From JAFDZV01 sp035549015 (GTDB lineage: Bacteria; Bacteroidota; Ignavibacteria; OLB7), in assembly GCA_035549015.1 (NCBI GenBank), contig DASZRW010000007.1, positions 33,802-97,801 of the forward strand: a stretch of 64,000 bases of DNA. Direction: 5' to 3'. Shown here in pieces: positions 1-9,434 of this stretch (its first letter is position 1; each line of letters opens with the position of its first letter). A program made the translations under genes and the position numbers. The notes beneath the pieces are model-generated. The model made no database searches, was not told the origin of the DNA, and worked only from the letters and a program-made list of their open reading frames with translations.

Positions 1-1
1 C

Positions 2-1426
2 ATGGTGAACGCTCTGTTGAAGAGCCGCCATCGTGCCGCTGTTGCCGAGCGTTTCGGCGGTCACCTGGTGCGTGTGCTCGAGACCACGGTGGAGCCGTTG
101 GCGCCGGTGAACTCCGAATTGCGCGTGAAGGCGAGCGATCTCGTGAATCGCTACGAGAAGACGGTTGCCGCCGGCGAGGTGACGATCAACGGCAGGCAGG
201 TGACGCTTGCGGTTGCACGGAACATGCAGAGTGCGGAGGATGCGGAAACCCGTCGCCAGGCATTCGAGGCCTATCGCCAGTGGTTCCTGGATCATCGGAC
301 GGAGCTGGGGGGGATCTACGATGCGATGGTGAAGCTCCGGGACCAGATGGGGCGGAACCTTGGGCATGAGAACTATATCCCGCTTGGATACCTGGCTATG
401 GGGCGCACCGATTACGGTGCAGCCGAGGCCGCGAAGTTCCGCGACAGTGTCCGGCGTTACGCCGTGCCGCTTCAGAAGAAGCTGTACGAGCAGCAGGCAC
501 ATCGTCTCGGCATGCAGACGCTGCGCCCGTGGGATTCCGCATACGATCCGGCCCTGACTCTTCCGGCAGGTGTTGCCCCCGTGGAGACGCAGCTCGAAAA
601 GGCACAGCGGGTGTTCGACCAGCTTTCCCCCGATCTCGCGGAGCACTTTACCCGGATGCGCCAGGAAGGACTGATCGATCTCGAGAACCGGAAGGGGAAG
701 CAGGCGGGCGCCTACTGCACATCGTTCAGCGACGAAGGGCGGGTGGCGATCTTCTGCAATTCCACCGGCGACCAGGAGGACGTGGGGACGCTGATGCACG
801 AGATGGGGCACGCCTTCCAGGGATGGGAGAGCCAGCCGATCGAGTCCGTGGATCTTCAGTGGCCAACGTCCGATGCCTGCGAGATTCACTCCATGGGAAT
901 GGAGTATCTGAGCATGCGGTTCATGACGGAGTTCTTCACCAGCGAACATGCGGAGAAGTTCCGCCGTCACCGGTGGAAGGATGCCGTGGAACTGCTCTGC
1001 TACATCTGCATCGTGGACGAGTTCCAGCACTGGGTGTACGAGCATGCCACCGCCACGATGGATGAGCGTGATGCCGCGTGGGACCGCATCTGGGACGTCT
1101 ACAAGGATGGCCTGGACTTCAACGGTGTGGAGGCGTACAAGCATGCACGCTGGTATGCGCAGGGGCACATCTTCGCGTCGCCGTTCTACTATATCGACTA
1201 CGCAATTGCGGAGACGGGCGCGATGCAGCTCGCGTTGATCGACGCGGAGGACCACGCGAAGGCGTTGGATATCTACCTCAATCTCTGCCGCATCGGTGGA
1301 ACGATGAGCGTGTTGAATATCTTCAAGACCGCCGGCCTCCGCTCGCCGTTCGATCCGGAGGTGATGCGCGATCTGATGGCGCATGCAGCCCGGGAGCTCG
1401 GGATCGAGGAGTCCGTGGCGGCGTGA
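2..1426 (+). CDS. M3 family oligoendopeptidase (5' truncated by window)
   Basis: This is a zinc metallopeptidase of family M3 (oligoendopeptidase F / thimet-like), which cleaves short peptides in the cytoplasm. The zinc motif HEMGH lies at residues 266-270 of the visible part. The family's conserved downstream glutamate region (EIHSMGMEYLSM) follows about 25 residues later. The C-terminal half is all-helical, as expected. Family members are usually about 560-600 residues and 474 are visible, so roughly the first 100 residues lie left of the window. The ATG at position 2 is therefore most likely an internal methionine. The gene converges on the LytTR regulator, and a hairpin sits between them. 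Confidence 0.9.
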   Translation: MVNALLKSRHRAAVAERFGGHLVRVLETTVEPLAPVNSELRVKASDLVNRYEKTVAAGEVTINGRQVTLAVARNMQSAEDAETRRQAFEAYRQWFLDHRTELGGIYDAMVKLRDQMGRNLGHENYIPLGYLAMGRTDYGAAEAAKFRDSVRRYAVPLQKKLYEQQAHRLGMQTLRPWDSAYDPALTLPAGVAPVETQLEKAQRVFDQLSPDLAEHFTRMRQEGLIDLENRKGKQAGAYCTSFSDEGRVAIFCNSTGDQEDVGTLMHEMGHAFQGWESQPIESVDLQWPTSDACEIHSMGMEYLSMRFMTEFFTSEHAEKFRRHRWKDAVELLCYICIVDEFQHWVYEHATATMDERDAAWDRIWDVYKDGLDFNGVEAYKHARWYAQGHIFASPFYYIDYAIAETGAMQLALIDAEDHAKALDIYLNLCRIGGTMSVLNIFKTAGLRSPFDPEVMRDLMAHAARELGIEESVAA

Positions 1427-1487
1427 GGATTACGCACTGAATGCCGCGCGGCACGCTGCGAAACATGCGACGAAGATGAAATAGAAT

Positions 1488-1516
1488 GGGGATTCCGCTC
1501 TGCGGGATCCCCGTTT
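1488..1516. terminator. bidirectional hairpin terminator
   Basis: Stem GGGGATTCCGC (1488-1498), loop TCT, then GCGGGATCCCC (1502-1512). There is one G-T wobble, and GTTTCGTT follows. It lies between the convergent peptidase and LytTR genes. Confidence 0.7.
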
Positions 1517-1555
1517 CGTTCATGTCGCCGGCCGGCAGGTGGATAGCCCGCCGCG

Positions 1556-2305
1556 TCAACCGCCCAGCATCCGTTTTACGTCGCGCACGCGCCGCCGCGC
1601 CGCCGGCAGCTCCGTGCCGTCATCCAGCCGGATCAGGTGCCGGCCGGCGAACCATGGAACGATCTCCTTCACGGCCGATGCGTTCACGATATGCGACCGG
1701 TGGGAGCGAATGAACATGCGCGGATCCAGCCGTGCCTCGATCTCATCCAGCGTGAACTCGATCAGGTGCGACCCGCCGGCCGTGTGCGCGTACACCAGCC
1801 TGTCGCGCGCCTCGATCCAGCGAACCTGGTCCAGCGGTACAACGCGCAGCCTGCGGCCCGCGCGAACAACGAGACGCGCAAGCGGCGCGGCGCTTCGTTC
1901 CCGCATCATCTCATCGATTCCCTGCGCTCCGCTGCGCCGCGCCTGCTCATCGTGCAGCCGCGCGAGTGCCATGTTCAAACGGCCGAGGCGAACCGGTTTG
2001 GTGAGATAGTCCAGCGCATGTACCTCGAATGCGCGGATGGCGAATCGATCGTAGGCGGTGACGAAGACGATCTGCGGGCGCGGGCTTCCAATCAGCTCCA
2101 CGACGTCGAACCCATCGAGCATGGGCATCTGAATATCCAGAAACACCACATCGGGCTTCAACTCATCGATCGCCGCAACCGCATCGGAGCCGTTGCCGCA
2201 CTCGGCGATCACGTCGATTGCCCCCTCCGCTTCGGCCAGCAGCATCCGGAAGCGCTCGCGCGCAAGCGCCTCATCGTCCACGATGATTGCTCGAAGTGTC
2301 TGCAT
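1556..2305 (-). CDS. LytTR-family response regulator
   Basis: This is a two-component response regulator with a receiver domain (residues 1-120) and a C-terminal LytTR DNA-binding domain (about 140-245). The receiver shows the acidic pair D10-D11, phospho-acceptor D57 in FLDIQMP, T83 and K103. The LytTR domain contains the typical IRSHRSHIVN segment. I chose the start at MQTLRAIIVDDE; an in-frame start 27 bases upstream would add an unrelated lead. It follows the sensor kinase gene with a gap of about 57 bases on the same strand, so the two are very likely co-transcribed and cognate. The target genes are not evident here. Confidence 0.9.
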   Translation of the reverse strand: MQTLRAIIVDDEALARERFRMLLAEAEGAIDVIAECGNGSDAVAAIDELKPDVVFLDIQMPMLDGFDVVELIGSPRPQIVFVTAYDRFAIRAFEVHALDYLTKPVRLGRLNMALARLHDEQARRSGAQGIDEMMRERSAAPLARLVVRAGRRLRVVPLDQVRWIEARDRLVYAHTAGGSHLIEFTLDEIEARLDPRMFIRSHRSHIVNASAVKEIVPWFAGRHLIRLDDGTELPAARRRVRDVKRMLGG

Positions 2306-2362
2306 CAACGTTCGTGATTGGTTGCGAAGCACGTTCCAAATCCGGCGCGTCCGGGAACTCCT

Positions 2363-3415
2363 CTATGCTGCCGGCTCGCTGCCGGCATGTGCGGCCGTGT
2401 CGAGCGGGAAGACGATGGCAATGCCGTTCGGCAGCAGTTCCAGCGCGGCCGCAGTGCCGAACTGATGCAGCAGCCGATCGCGCACGTTCGCCAGCCCGGT
2501 TCCCCTGCCAAGCAGTTCCTCCAAGTGCTTCCCCACGAAGCCGGGGCCGGTGTCCGTGATGTGCAGGTGCACAACCCCGCCGGTGCTGGTTGCCGTGATG
2601 TCGACACGGCACGTTCCTTCCATCCGCTCGGCGCCATGCTTCACCGCGTTCTCCACGATCGGCTGCAACAGCAGGCTCGGGACGCGTGCGGCGCGCAGGT
2701 GCTCCGGCACATTCAGGGAGACGACCATCCGGTCGCCGAAACGAGCCCGCTCGATTGCAAGGTACAGTTCGAGCGATGCGATCTCCTCGGCAAGCGTGAC
2801 GGTAGGATGTTCGGATGCGCGAAGGCTGTAACGGAACAGGTCCGCGAGGGATTCGGTGAGTTGCTCCGCCTCCTGTGGGCGAATGCGGATCAGCGCGGCG
2901 ATGGAGTTGAGGGAGTTGAAGAGGAAGTGCGGGTTGATCTGCGCGCGCAGTGCCCGGAGCTGCGCGGTGAGCGCCGCCTGCTCCGCGTTGCGGGCACGGG
3001 TATAGAATGCCTCCAGATAGCGCGAGCCGTGGCCGACCAGCGATGCGCAGACCGCCAGGAGCCCGATCGTAATCAGGCTCCATCGATTGTAGAGATAGGG
3101 GAAGTTGAGAATCAGTCGCAGCAGATACGTTGCGAGTGCGAAGGAGAGCACCATCACCACGGTGTGAATCGCAACGCGTATCGCCACGTCGCGCCGGGTA
3201 CGCATCGGAACGAACCGTTCGGCCAGCATGCCGGCACCGTGCTGCGTGCTCGCCATGATGACGATGTAGACGCCGCTCACCACCAGGCTCCAGAACAGAT
3301 TGGCCCACCGCAGCCGTTCGTCGAACAGAACGAAGGCCACGAGCCCGATGACGATCGTGTAGAGCGCAACGTTCACGATCGAACGAAGTGATATGTGCGG
3401 TCTGCTGCCTGCCAT
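2363..3415 (-). CDS. LytS/YehU-type sensor histidine kinase
   Basis: This is a membrane sensor kinase of the His_kinase family (PF06580 type) that pairs with LytTR regulators. About four membrane segments fill residues 13-130, with no recognisable periplasmic sensor domain. The phospho-acceptor is H163 in QINPHFLFN. The ATP-binding lid follows: N-box QPIVENAVKHG (251-261), DTGPGF (288-293) and GTGLANV (305-311). I chose the ATG at 3415 because the longer frame upstream encodes Arg/Thr-rich sequence unlike the family. It is the first gene of the two-gene operon with the downstream regulator. The signal is unknown. Confidence 0.9.
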   Translation of the reverse strand: MAGSRPHISLRSIVNVALYTIVIGLVAFVLFDERLRWANLFWSLVVSGVYIVIMASTQHGAGMLAERFVPMRTRRDVAIRVAIHTVVMVLSFALATYLLRLILNFPYLYNRWSLITIGLLAVCASLVGHGSRYLEAFYTRARNAEQAALTAQLRALRAQINPHFLFNSLNSIAALIRIRPQEAEQLTESLADLFRYSLRASEHPTVTLAEEIASLELYLAIERARFGDRMVVSLNVPEHLRAARVPSLLLQPIVENAVKHGAERMEGTCRVDITATSTGGVVHLHITDTGPGFVGKHLEELLGRGTGLANVRDRLLHQFGTAAALELLPNGIAIVFPLDTAAHAGSEPAA

Positions 3416-3742
3416 GCCTGTTGTATTCCGGCGAACGCGGGTTGTTGCCCTCCGTTCGCATCCGCGATCGTTGCCCGATGTCCGTGAGAGTGTTCGGGAG
3501 AGGGGGTTCTGCACGGAGGACGTTCCGCCGGCCTCCCGCCGAAACCGCATGCAATATATCGTTCCGTGCCGGTGACCTTTCCCGGATGCCGTGCCGTTCA
3601 TCCCCTTCCGGAGACCGTTCGTCCGGATTCCGTGCCGCCGGTCCGCAATGCGGCTGCCGGCGGATTCATCGGCGATAGGTTTGCGCCGAAATCACCGAGG
3701 CAGGAGCCTCACGTTCGAAACAGTCTGAAGGGTTCAATAACG
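3416..3742. other. divergent intergenic region
   Basis: This is a 327-base gap between the sensor kinase (minus) and an exported protein (plus). The frames that cross it encode Arg/Pro/Cys-rich sequence and look non-coding. A Bacteroidota-like -7 element, TAGGTTTG, sits at 3676-3683 on the plus strand. Confidence 0.5.
3676..3683 (+). promoter_or_regulatory. candidate -7 promoter element (TAGGTTTG)
   Basis: Exact match to the Bacteroidota -7 consensus TAnnTTTG, about 60 bases before the ATG at 3743. No clear TTG -33 element was found at 20 bases, so support is partial. Confidence 0.35.
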
Positions 3743-4504
3743 ATGAATGCAACGATCACACAGAGGCTGATCACTGCATGCGCGGCCGCATGCTTCGCGA
3801 TCTCGGCACATCCCATGATGCAGGCCCAGGGAACGGATCTCGTTCCACACCTGTCACCGGACGGCATTGCAGTTGCTGCGCAGCAGGCGAAGGGGCTGCT
3901 GGCACCGGATGCGGAGCTGGTATTTATCGGAGCGCTCGGGCATTCCATGTACGATGCCGGCGGCGGCACCACGGTGCTGCTGGAAGTCGATCTGGCAACC
4001 GGCACCTCCACCGCGTGGGTGTACGCGTTCTACTCGCCTTCGAAGAATGAGCGGACGATGCTTGCGGCCGTGGACATTCCGGACCTCGGCTACCAGGCCA
4101 TGCCCGCTTCGTCCCCGGTTCCCATCCCCACTATCACACAGGCCGTGGAGACCTCGCTTCCATACTCGAGCAGTGCTGCGATGGTAGGCCGTCTGGCGGC
4201 TGATTCCGTGTACCGGCGGTATCGAGCGGAGTATCCGGCTGCGTTTCCCCAGGCGCTGGCCTATCGTCCGTTCTCCGACGCGGACTCCGCTCTCCTTCCG
4301 GCATGGTTCCCCCGCAATGCGCCGGTCTGGATAACGCGCTTCACCGGCGGCGGCGATTCGGCGATGGTCTGCTACGTCTCCGGAGGGAACGGTGCCACGT
4401 GGTGCTCGCGCGGCGCGGCAGCCTCCGTGCCGGCCGGCTCCTCACGCCGGCCGGACAGATTGAACCTCTCCTCGACGGGGGAGAGGCGGGCGGCAGGGCA
4501 TTGA
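3743..4504 (+). CDS. exported protein of unknown function
   Basis: I do not recognise this family. The 253-residue protein starts with a clear signal peptide (hydrophobic core ITACAAACFAIS, likely cleavage before QGTD). The body is a mixed beta-rich domain with segments such as SMYDAGGGTTVLLEVDL and TSTAWVYAFYSP, which suggest a periplasmic or secreted domain. The last 30 residues are Ser/Arg/Ala-rich and look degenerate. Either the tail is unstructured or a frameshift has changed the end. The start at 3743 is chosen because the signal peptide begins there. The gene stands alone between divergent and convergent neighbours. Confidence 0.6.
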   Translation: MNATITQRLITACAAACFAISAHPMMQAQGTDLVPHLSPDGIAVAAQQAKGLLAPDAELVFIGALGHSMYDAGGGTTVLLEVDLATGTSTAWVYAFYSPSKNERTMLAAVDIPDLGYQAMPASSPVPIPTITQAVETSLPYSSSAAMVGRLAADSVYRRYRAEYPAAFPQALAYRPFSDADSALLPAWFPRNAPVWITRFTGGGDSAMVCYVSGGNGATWCSRGAAASVPAGSSRRPDRLNLSSTGERRAAGH

Positions 4505-4644
4505 GATCGAAGAGCGGCTTCGTCACCGAACGGGCGTTGTGCGCCAACCGGTGCGAGCGAGGATGGTGGTGTCCGGACGCCGTTCAGAATGTCGTACTAC
4601 GATACATGCCGTGGCTGTGCGGACCGGTCTGCCGCGGATGGATG

Positions 4645-4983
4645 TTACCGTGAGCTCCGTTTCTTCGGCGCGCTTCGCGCCGCGCGCGGCGTGGCGGTGG
4701 ACCGCGTCGGTGCCGACCGCGTCGGTGCCGGCCGCGACGGCGCAGGGCGTGAGGGGCCGGGGAGTGCGGCCTCCGAGCTGTTGGCGCGGCGTGCCAGCCA
4801 GATGCCGACGCCGATACAGATTGCCGTGAGCAGCAGGCTCTCCAGTGCGCGAACTATGTCCGTGTTGAGGAAGGAGATGATGGCGCCCAGCGCGAAGAAG
4901 ATCGCAAAGGCATAGAGACCGTTCGCCCAGCATCCCGCGCGCCTGATGCGTTCCGGGATCGAGTTGTCGCTTGTTCGTGCCAC
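4645..4983 (-). CDS. small membrane protein with basic Pro-rich tail
   Basis: This is a 112-residue protein with two predicted membrane helices (about residues 22-40 and 47-64). A low-complexity tail follows, built from near-repeats of SRPAP, TRSAP and related units and ending KKRSSR. No enzyme motif is visible and I do not recognise the family. It follows the PP2C phosphatase gene on the same strand with a 51-base gap, so it may be co-transcribed with it. The tail lies in a compositionally repetitive DNA patch (about 4680-4760) and could vary in length. Confidence 0.5.
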   Translation of the reverse strand: MARTSDNSIPERIRRAGCWANGLYAFAIFFALGAIISFLNTDIVRALESLLLTAICIGVGIWLARRANSSEAALPGPSRPAPSRPAPTRSAPTRSTATPRAARSAPKKRSSR

Positions 4984-5034
4984 GGTTGAGCCGGGATCGT
5001 TTGCGGAATGTTCAATGAGAGGAGGGAAGATAGT

Positions 5035-6297
5035 TCAATTGGCCCGGACTCTCCGGATCACCACCAGAGTGATGTCGTCATGCGGTTCGGCGGTTCCAAC
5101 GAAGTCGCTCAGGCGCTGCATGATGGCCGCGCGCGTCTGGAGCGCCGTCAGCCGCATCGATGCGGCAATCCGAAGCGTTTCGACGGTGCGTTCGTCACCG
5201 AACGGCTCGCCGGCGGGGTCCGTCGCCTCCGTCAGCCCGTCCGAATAGAGGAGGGCGATGTCGCCGGGCTCCATGACGAAGGGGGCCGGCTCGATGGCGG
5301 CTCCGGCAAGCGATCCATGGGTGAGCCCGAGCGCCATGCCGCGGGGGCGGCATACCTCCACGTTGTCCGACGCCGAACGGTAGAGAAGCAGTGGATTGTG
5401 CCCGGCGCGATAGAAGGCGCAGCGATCGTCGAAATCGATCGTGATCATTCCAAGCGTAATGAAGCTCTTCCTGTCCAGCCGGATCGTGAGCGTGTCGTTG
5501 AGTCCGGTGAAGAACTCCGGCGGGGAGCCGACATGGATCGAGAGCGCCTGCGCCATCCCCTGGAACTTTGCCATGAGCAGAGCAGCAGGTACTCCCTTGC
5601 CCGCCGCATCGGCAACCAGAATTCCCTTGGTGCCGTCGGCGAGCGAAACGTAGTCGTAGTAGTCGCCGCCGATCTCCACGGCCGGCTCCATGGTGCCGCT
5701 GATATCGAAGCCGGGAAGGACAAGGTCCTCGGCAGGAAGAAGGCTGCGCTGAACATTGCGGGCGGCCTGGAACTCCGCGGTGAGCTGGTTCTGTTCCCGG
5801 AGAAGGGTGCTGCGCTGTGCGTAGTGGCTGCGGATGAGTTCGAAGAGGAAAATCGCCGCGCCGATGCCGATGGCAACGAGCCCGTTCCCAACGGGGATGG
5901 AATCCGTGATACTCTGCGGCATGACGAACCGATCGCCCAGAATCAGGCCGAGTGTGAGAAAGGCCAGCATGGAGCCGAGGATGCCGCTGGCTCCCCAGGC
6001 AAGCACCAGTGTCAGCGTTCGTACCACTCCCTTCTGCATGCGTGAGACCGCCCACCAGCTGGTATGGGCCAGCGTGCCGATGGATGTACAGAAGAGCATG
6101 CCGATGACAATCGTCTCCAGTGGATACTCCAGCGAGCCGGTGACCACCAGTTGAGCGATGATGCTGAAGACGATGGCGATGCCGTTGCCGATGAGCAGCG
6201 ACTTCCACAACGGCATGCGCTTTTCCTCTCCCGCACGCGGGCGCGATCGGCGGAGAAGGGAACGGCGTTGCTCCGGCTGTGTTTTGGTTGCAGTCAT
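5035..6297 (-). CDS. membrane PP2C (SpoIIE/RsbU-type) serine phosphatase
   Basis: This is a serine/threonine phosphatase of the SpoIIE type, which in partner-switching systems dephosphorylates STAS anti-anti-sigma factors. About four membrane helices occupy residues 30-155, then a short helical linker (160-190). The phosphatase domain (about 195-418) carries GGDYYDY (210-216), DAAGKG (230-235) and YSDGLTEA (351-358), which supply metal-binding acidic residues. No STAS substrate gene is seen in the window, but an RsbW-like kinase lies at 41938-42372. The membrane domain presumably senses a signal. Confidence 0.9.
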   Translation of the reverse strand: MTATKTQPEQRRSLLRRSRPRAGEEKRMPLWKSLLIGNGIAIVFSIIAQLVVTGSLEYPLETIVIGMLFCTSIGTLAHTSWWAVSRMQKGVVRTLTLVLAWGASGILGSMLAFLTLGLILGDRFVMPQSITDSIPVGNGLVAIGIGAAIFLFELIRSHYAQRSTLLREQNQLTAEFQAARNVQRSLLPAEDLVLPGFDISGTMEPAVEIGGDYYDYVSLADGTKGILVADAAGKGVPAALLMAKFQGMAQALSIHVGSPPEFFTGLNDTLTIRLDRKSFITLGMITIDFDDRCAFYRAGHNPLLLYRSASDNVEVCRPRGMALGLTHGSLAGAAIEPAPFVMEPGDIALLYSDGLTEATDPAGEPFGDERTVETLRIAASMRLTALQTRAAIMQRLSDFVGTAEPHDDITLVVIRRVRAN

Positions 6298-6408
6298 CGA
6301 GTGTAGAAGAGATTGCCGCGTGGGATGCCGGCGCGGGGATCTGTAAGCGTAATTTGCATGATCGCCGAGAATTACCGCGACTGATTACATGCTTCGTATC
6401 GTTGCATC

Positions 6409-8070
6409 ATGATTCGCCATTATCTCACGTTCGCACGTCAGGCAGCCTCGCTGGACGCAGCGCTTCGCGGATGGACGCTTGCGGAGTGCTGGTCGCAGGA
6501 GAAGAACACGGTTGTGCTCCGCTTCATTCGCGGGCGAGACTCCGTGTTCGCCGAGCTCGCATTCGATCCGCAGCTTGGCTACGGACTGATGCGCGAAGAG
6601 ATGCACCGCGCGCGCCGCAACACCATCGATTTCTTCCAGGCATTGATCGGCGTGCAGCTCTCCTCGGCGGGCATCGATGAGCACGAGCGGGTGATCCGCC
6701 TGCATTTCGTTGACGGGCATACGCTTGCCTGTTTCTTCTTCGGCGGCGGCGGCGGCAATGTACTGCTGCTGCGGAGCGGCGAGGTGGTGAGTTCGTTTCG
6801 CCGGTACGACGGCGATTACGATCGAATTCTGAACGATGCTCCGGAGACGGAGCCGCCGTCGATGAACGATATCGTGGCGGCGCTTCGTGCGTCGGATGAC
6901 CCACCTCTGCGTGCGCTGATGCATGCTGTGCCGAATCTGGGACGGAGGCTTGCAGCCGAGGCGCTGGAGCGTGCGGGGCTCGGGGATGCATCGATGCGGC
7001 TGCGGCTGCGCGAGGAGGCGGAACTGGAGCATCTTCTGGAGACGGTGGACACGCTCTGGACTGCGTGCGAGGCAAGTCGTACGTGCACGCTCTACTTCAC
7101 CGGAAGCGACGTGATCTTCGCCCTGATCCCGCTTCAGACCGTTGCGAGCGAGGCCGTGCGAACCGAGACGTTCAACGAGATCGGCGATGCGGTGCGCACG
7201 TGGCGTTCCGCCTGGCATGGTGTGCATGCGGTTGCGGCGCTGCGCGAACGGATCACGAAGCGTCTCGCCGCGGAGATCGTCCGCATGGAGCGCTCGCTCG
7301 CCAACCGCATGGATGCGCCGGCACATGTTGCGCGCGCCGAGGAGTGGGAGCTTTCCGGCAAGCTGTTGATGGCGCACCTGCATGACGTACCGAAGGGGGA
7401 GGAACGGGTTCGATTGGTGGGATGGGATGGAGAGGAGCATGAGGTGGCGATGAATCCGAAGTTGTCGCCGGTGGAGAATGCGGAGCGCTATTTTCGCCGT
7501 GCTCGCGGAGCACGCGACGCGGCTGCACGTTCCGTTGCCGGCATCGAGAAGAATCGCGCGGCGTTGGAGCGCGTGCGTGCGCTGGCCGGGAAGGCGGCTG
7601 CTGCCGCCACGAACGCCGAACTGGAGAGGATCGAAGCAACCAATCGTGATCTGTTTACCATGACCGCAGAGACAAAGGCGCCGGGATCGGCGGAACGTTT
7701 CCGCCGCTTCGAAGTGGCCGGAGGTGTGGAGGTGTACGCCGGCAAGAACGCGGCGAACAACGATGAGCTGACGGTGCGCTTCGCGAGGCCGAACGATTAC
7801 TGGCTGCATGCCCGCGGCACGTCCGGCTCGCATGTCGTTCTGCGCTGGAACGACACGAAGACGAAGCCTTCCAAGGATGCGCTGCGTGCGGCGGCCTCGA
7901 TCGCCGCGTACTACTCCGGTGCGCGCGGCGCCAAGATGGTGCCGGTGGCCTATACGCTGAAGAAGCATGTGCGCAAGCCCCGCGGGGCGGCGCCCGGGGC
8001 AGTGGTAATGGACCGCGAGGAAGTGATCATGGCGGAGCCGAAGCTGCCGCAGGGGAGTGCGGAGGAATGA
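6409..8070 (+). CDS. NFACT family protein (RqcH/Fbp homologue)
   Basis: Bacterial NFACT proteins of the RqcH type bind obstructed large ribosomal subunits and recruit tRNA-Ala to add C-terminal alanine tails. Older annotations call them fibronectin-binding. The 553 residues show the NFACT-N region at the start (ITxx-like MIRHYLTFARQ), a charged coiled coil at about residues 345-405, and an NFACT-R domain at about 425-535. NFACT-R is marked by DYWLHARGTSGSHVVLR and KHVRKPRGAAPG. TATCGTTG lies only 12 bases before the ATG (6397-6404), which could be a -7 element of a short-leader transcript. Ribosome rescue is inferred from the family. Confidence 0.85.
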   Translation: MIRHYLTFARQAASLDAALRGWTLAECWSQEKNTVVLRFIRGRDSVFAELAFDPQLGYGLMREEMHRARRNTIDFFQALIGVQLSSAGIDEHERVIRLHFVDGHTLACFFFGGGGGNVLLLRSGEVVSSFRRYDGDYDRILNDAPETEPPSMNDIVAALRASDDPPLRALMHAVPNLGRRLAAEALERAGLGDASMRLRLREEAELEHLLETVDTLWTACEASRTCTLYFTGSDVIFALIPLQTVASEAVRTETFNEIGDAVRTWRSAWHGVHAVAALRERITKRLAAEIVRMERSLANRMDAPAHVARAEEWELSGKLLMAHLHDVPKGEERVRLVGWDGEEHEVAMNPKLSPVENAERYFRRARGARDAAARSVAGIEKNRAALERVRALAGKAAAAATNAELERIEATNRDLFTMTAETKAPGSAERFRRFEVAGGVEVYAGKNAANNDELTVRFARPNDYWLHARGTSGSHVVLRWNDTKTKPSKDALRAAASIAAYYSGARGAKMVPVAYTLKKHVRKPRGAAPGAVVMDREEVIMAEPKLPQGSAEE

Positions 8071-8329
8071 CCGAAGGGAAGGTTGGAGAAAGCGGAGACA
8101 GGCCGCCGGCAGGCTGTACTGCCGCCACTCGTGGTTGCCGCATGCGCCTCGGTCACGTTCCGGATTCACGAGGCCCGCGCGGGCGCACGCCCTGGAGGTT
8201 CGGGATGCCGGACCGGGCCGGTGCATGAACGCAGCGGCCGGCAGCAGCCAGCGGAACCGGGTAGCAGCAAGCGGAACCGGAAAGGAGCGAAACCGAATGC
8301 GCGGTTGATAACGGCCGCCACCGGACCGA

Positions 8330-9196
8330 TCAGCCGTTCGCGTTCGTCTCCAGCAGTGTGCGGATCTCCTCCAGCGGAAACTCGGAGCGCGTGAGGAGCT
8401 CATAGGCTTCCTGCACCTGCGCGAGCAGAACTTCGAGGCCGCTGATCGTGGTGGCGCCGGCAGCGGATGCATCGCGAAGGAAGCGGGTGATGGCCGGGCT
8501 GAAGTTCGTATCCAGAACGATCTGCCGATTGTGGAAGATGTCCGGGATGGTGATCGGCGTCTCGTCCACATTCGGATAGGAGCCGAGCGGCGTGGCGTTC
8601 ACGATCAGCCGTGCCTCTGCCAGCAACTGCGCGATGTCCGGCGGGAACAGTTCCTGCGCCTCGATCACGGTGCTGGTTTTGGTTCCGCTCAGCAACTGCT
8701 TCAGCACCTGCGCCTGCTGCGGTGTGCGATTGGCTATGGTCACGTGCTTCACGCGGAAGTGGCGTACCACGGCGAATGCGGCGGAGCGTGCCATGGCGCC
8801 GCCGCCGAGAATCACTGCGCTGCCATGGGCAAAGGAATCCTTGTACGGCTCCAGCTGCGCGATCACGGCCCGTGCCTCCGTGTTGTGCCCTGTGGCGTGA
8901 TCGTCATCGAAGGTGATTGCGTTGATCACGTTGGCGCCGTGCGCCTCGTCCGAGAGATAATCCACCAGACCCATCGCGGAACTCCGCAGACGGCCGTCCA
9001 GGTAGACACCGCTTGCACCGAGCGTGCGGAGCGCACCGTACGGTGTTGCCACGTCGCGCACCGGGGCGTCAACGATCAACGGAGCGATGTCCGCACCGCT
9101 GATGGCACACGCCGCGGAGAACATCTGATGAATCAGGTTCTCTCCAACAGGGTGGGTGAGGATGCCGACAAGCTTCGTGGAATGTGTTGTTTGCAT
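8330..9196 (-). CDS. divergent shikimate dehydrogenase-like (AroE family) protein
   Basis: The 288-residue protein has the two-domain AroE fold. The N-terminal substrate domain begins KLVGILTHPVGENLIHQMF. The C-terminal NADP-binding domain has AVILGGGAMARSAA, then IANRTPQQA, VNATPLGSYP and a final GLEVLLAQ..AYELL helix. Shikimate dehydrogenases normally carry NVTxPxK and NTDG, whose Lys and Asp are catalytic. Here the aligned segments read YLDGRLR and NTEA, so Lys becomes Arg and Asp becomes Glu. It may be an AroE-like paralogue with another substrate rather than the shikimate enzyme. I chose MQTTHS as start because the family N-terminus begins there. Confidence 0.8.
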   Translation of the reverse strand: MQTTHSTKLVGILTHPVGENLIHQMFSAACAISGADIAPLIVDAPVRDVATPYGALRTLGASGVYLDGRLRSSAMGLVDYLSDEAHGANVINAITFDDDHATGHNTEARAVIAQLEPYKDSFAHGSAVILGGGAMARSAAFAVVRHFRVKHVTIANRTPQQAQVLKQLLSGTKTSTVIEAQELFPPDIAQLLAEARLIVNATPLGSYPNVDETPITIPDIFHNRQIVLDTNFSPAITRFLRDASAAGATTISGLEVLLAQVQEAYELLTRSEFPLEEIRTLLETNANG

Positions 9197-9263
9197 GAGA
9201 GAGAAATGTCCTGTGCCTGAGGCGCGTTCGTGTGCTGTGCACCGCGGGTTCACAAATGCTCCG

Positions 9264-9271
9264 CAAATATA
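9264..9271 (-). promoter_or_regulatory. candidate -7 promoter element (TATATTTG)
   Basis: On the minus strand this reads TATATTTG, an exact TAnnTTTG match about 70 bases upstream of the AroE-like start. The -33 position reads TTC rather than TTG at the right distance. Confidence 0.4.
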
Positions 9272-9434
9272 TGAGAGTGCCTGAACGAAGCGAATGTGTG
9301 ATGAGCGATGGCGGGAGATATAGTGTTCGTACCGGAACGGTGCGTCGTTGCGGTGCCTGGACGGCATTTCCCACGATCCGCTGCGCCGGGGAATATGCGG
9401 GCCGAAGTGCGTGATCCCCGGATGGTGTGCGCGG

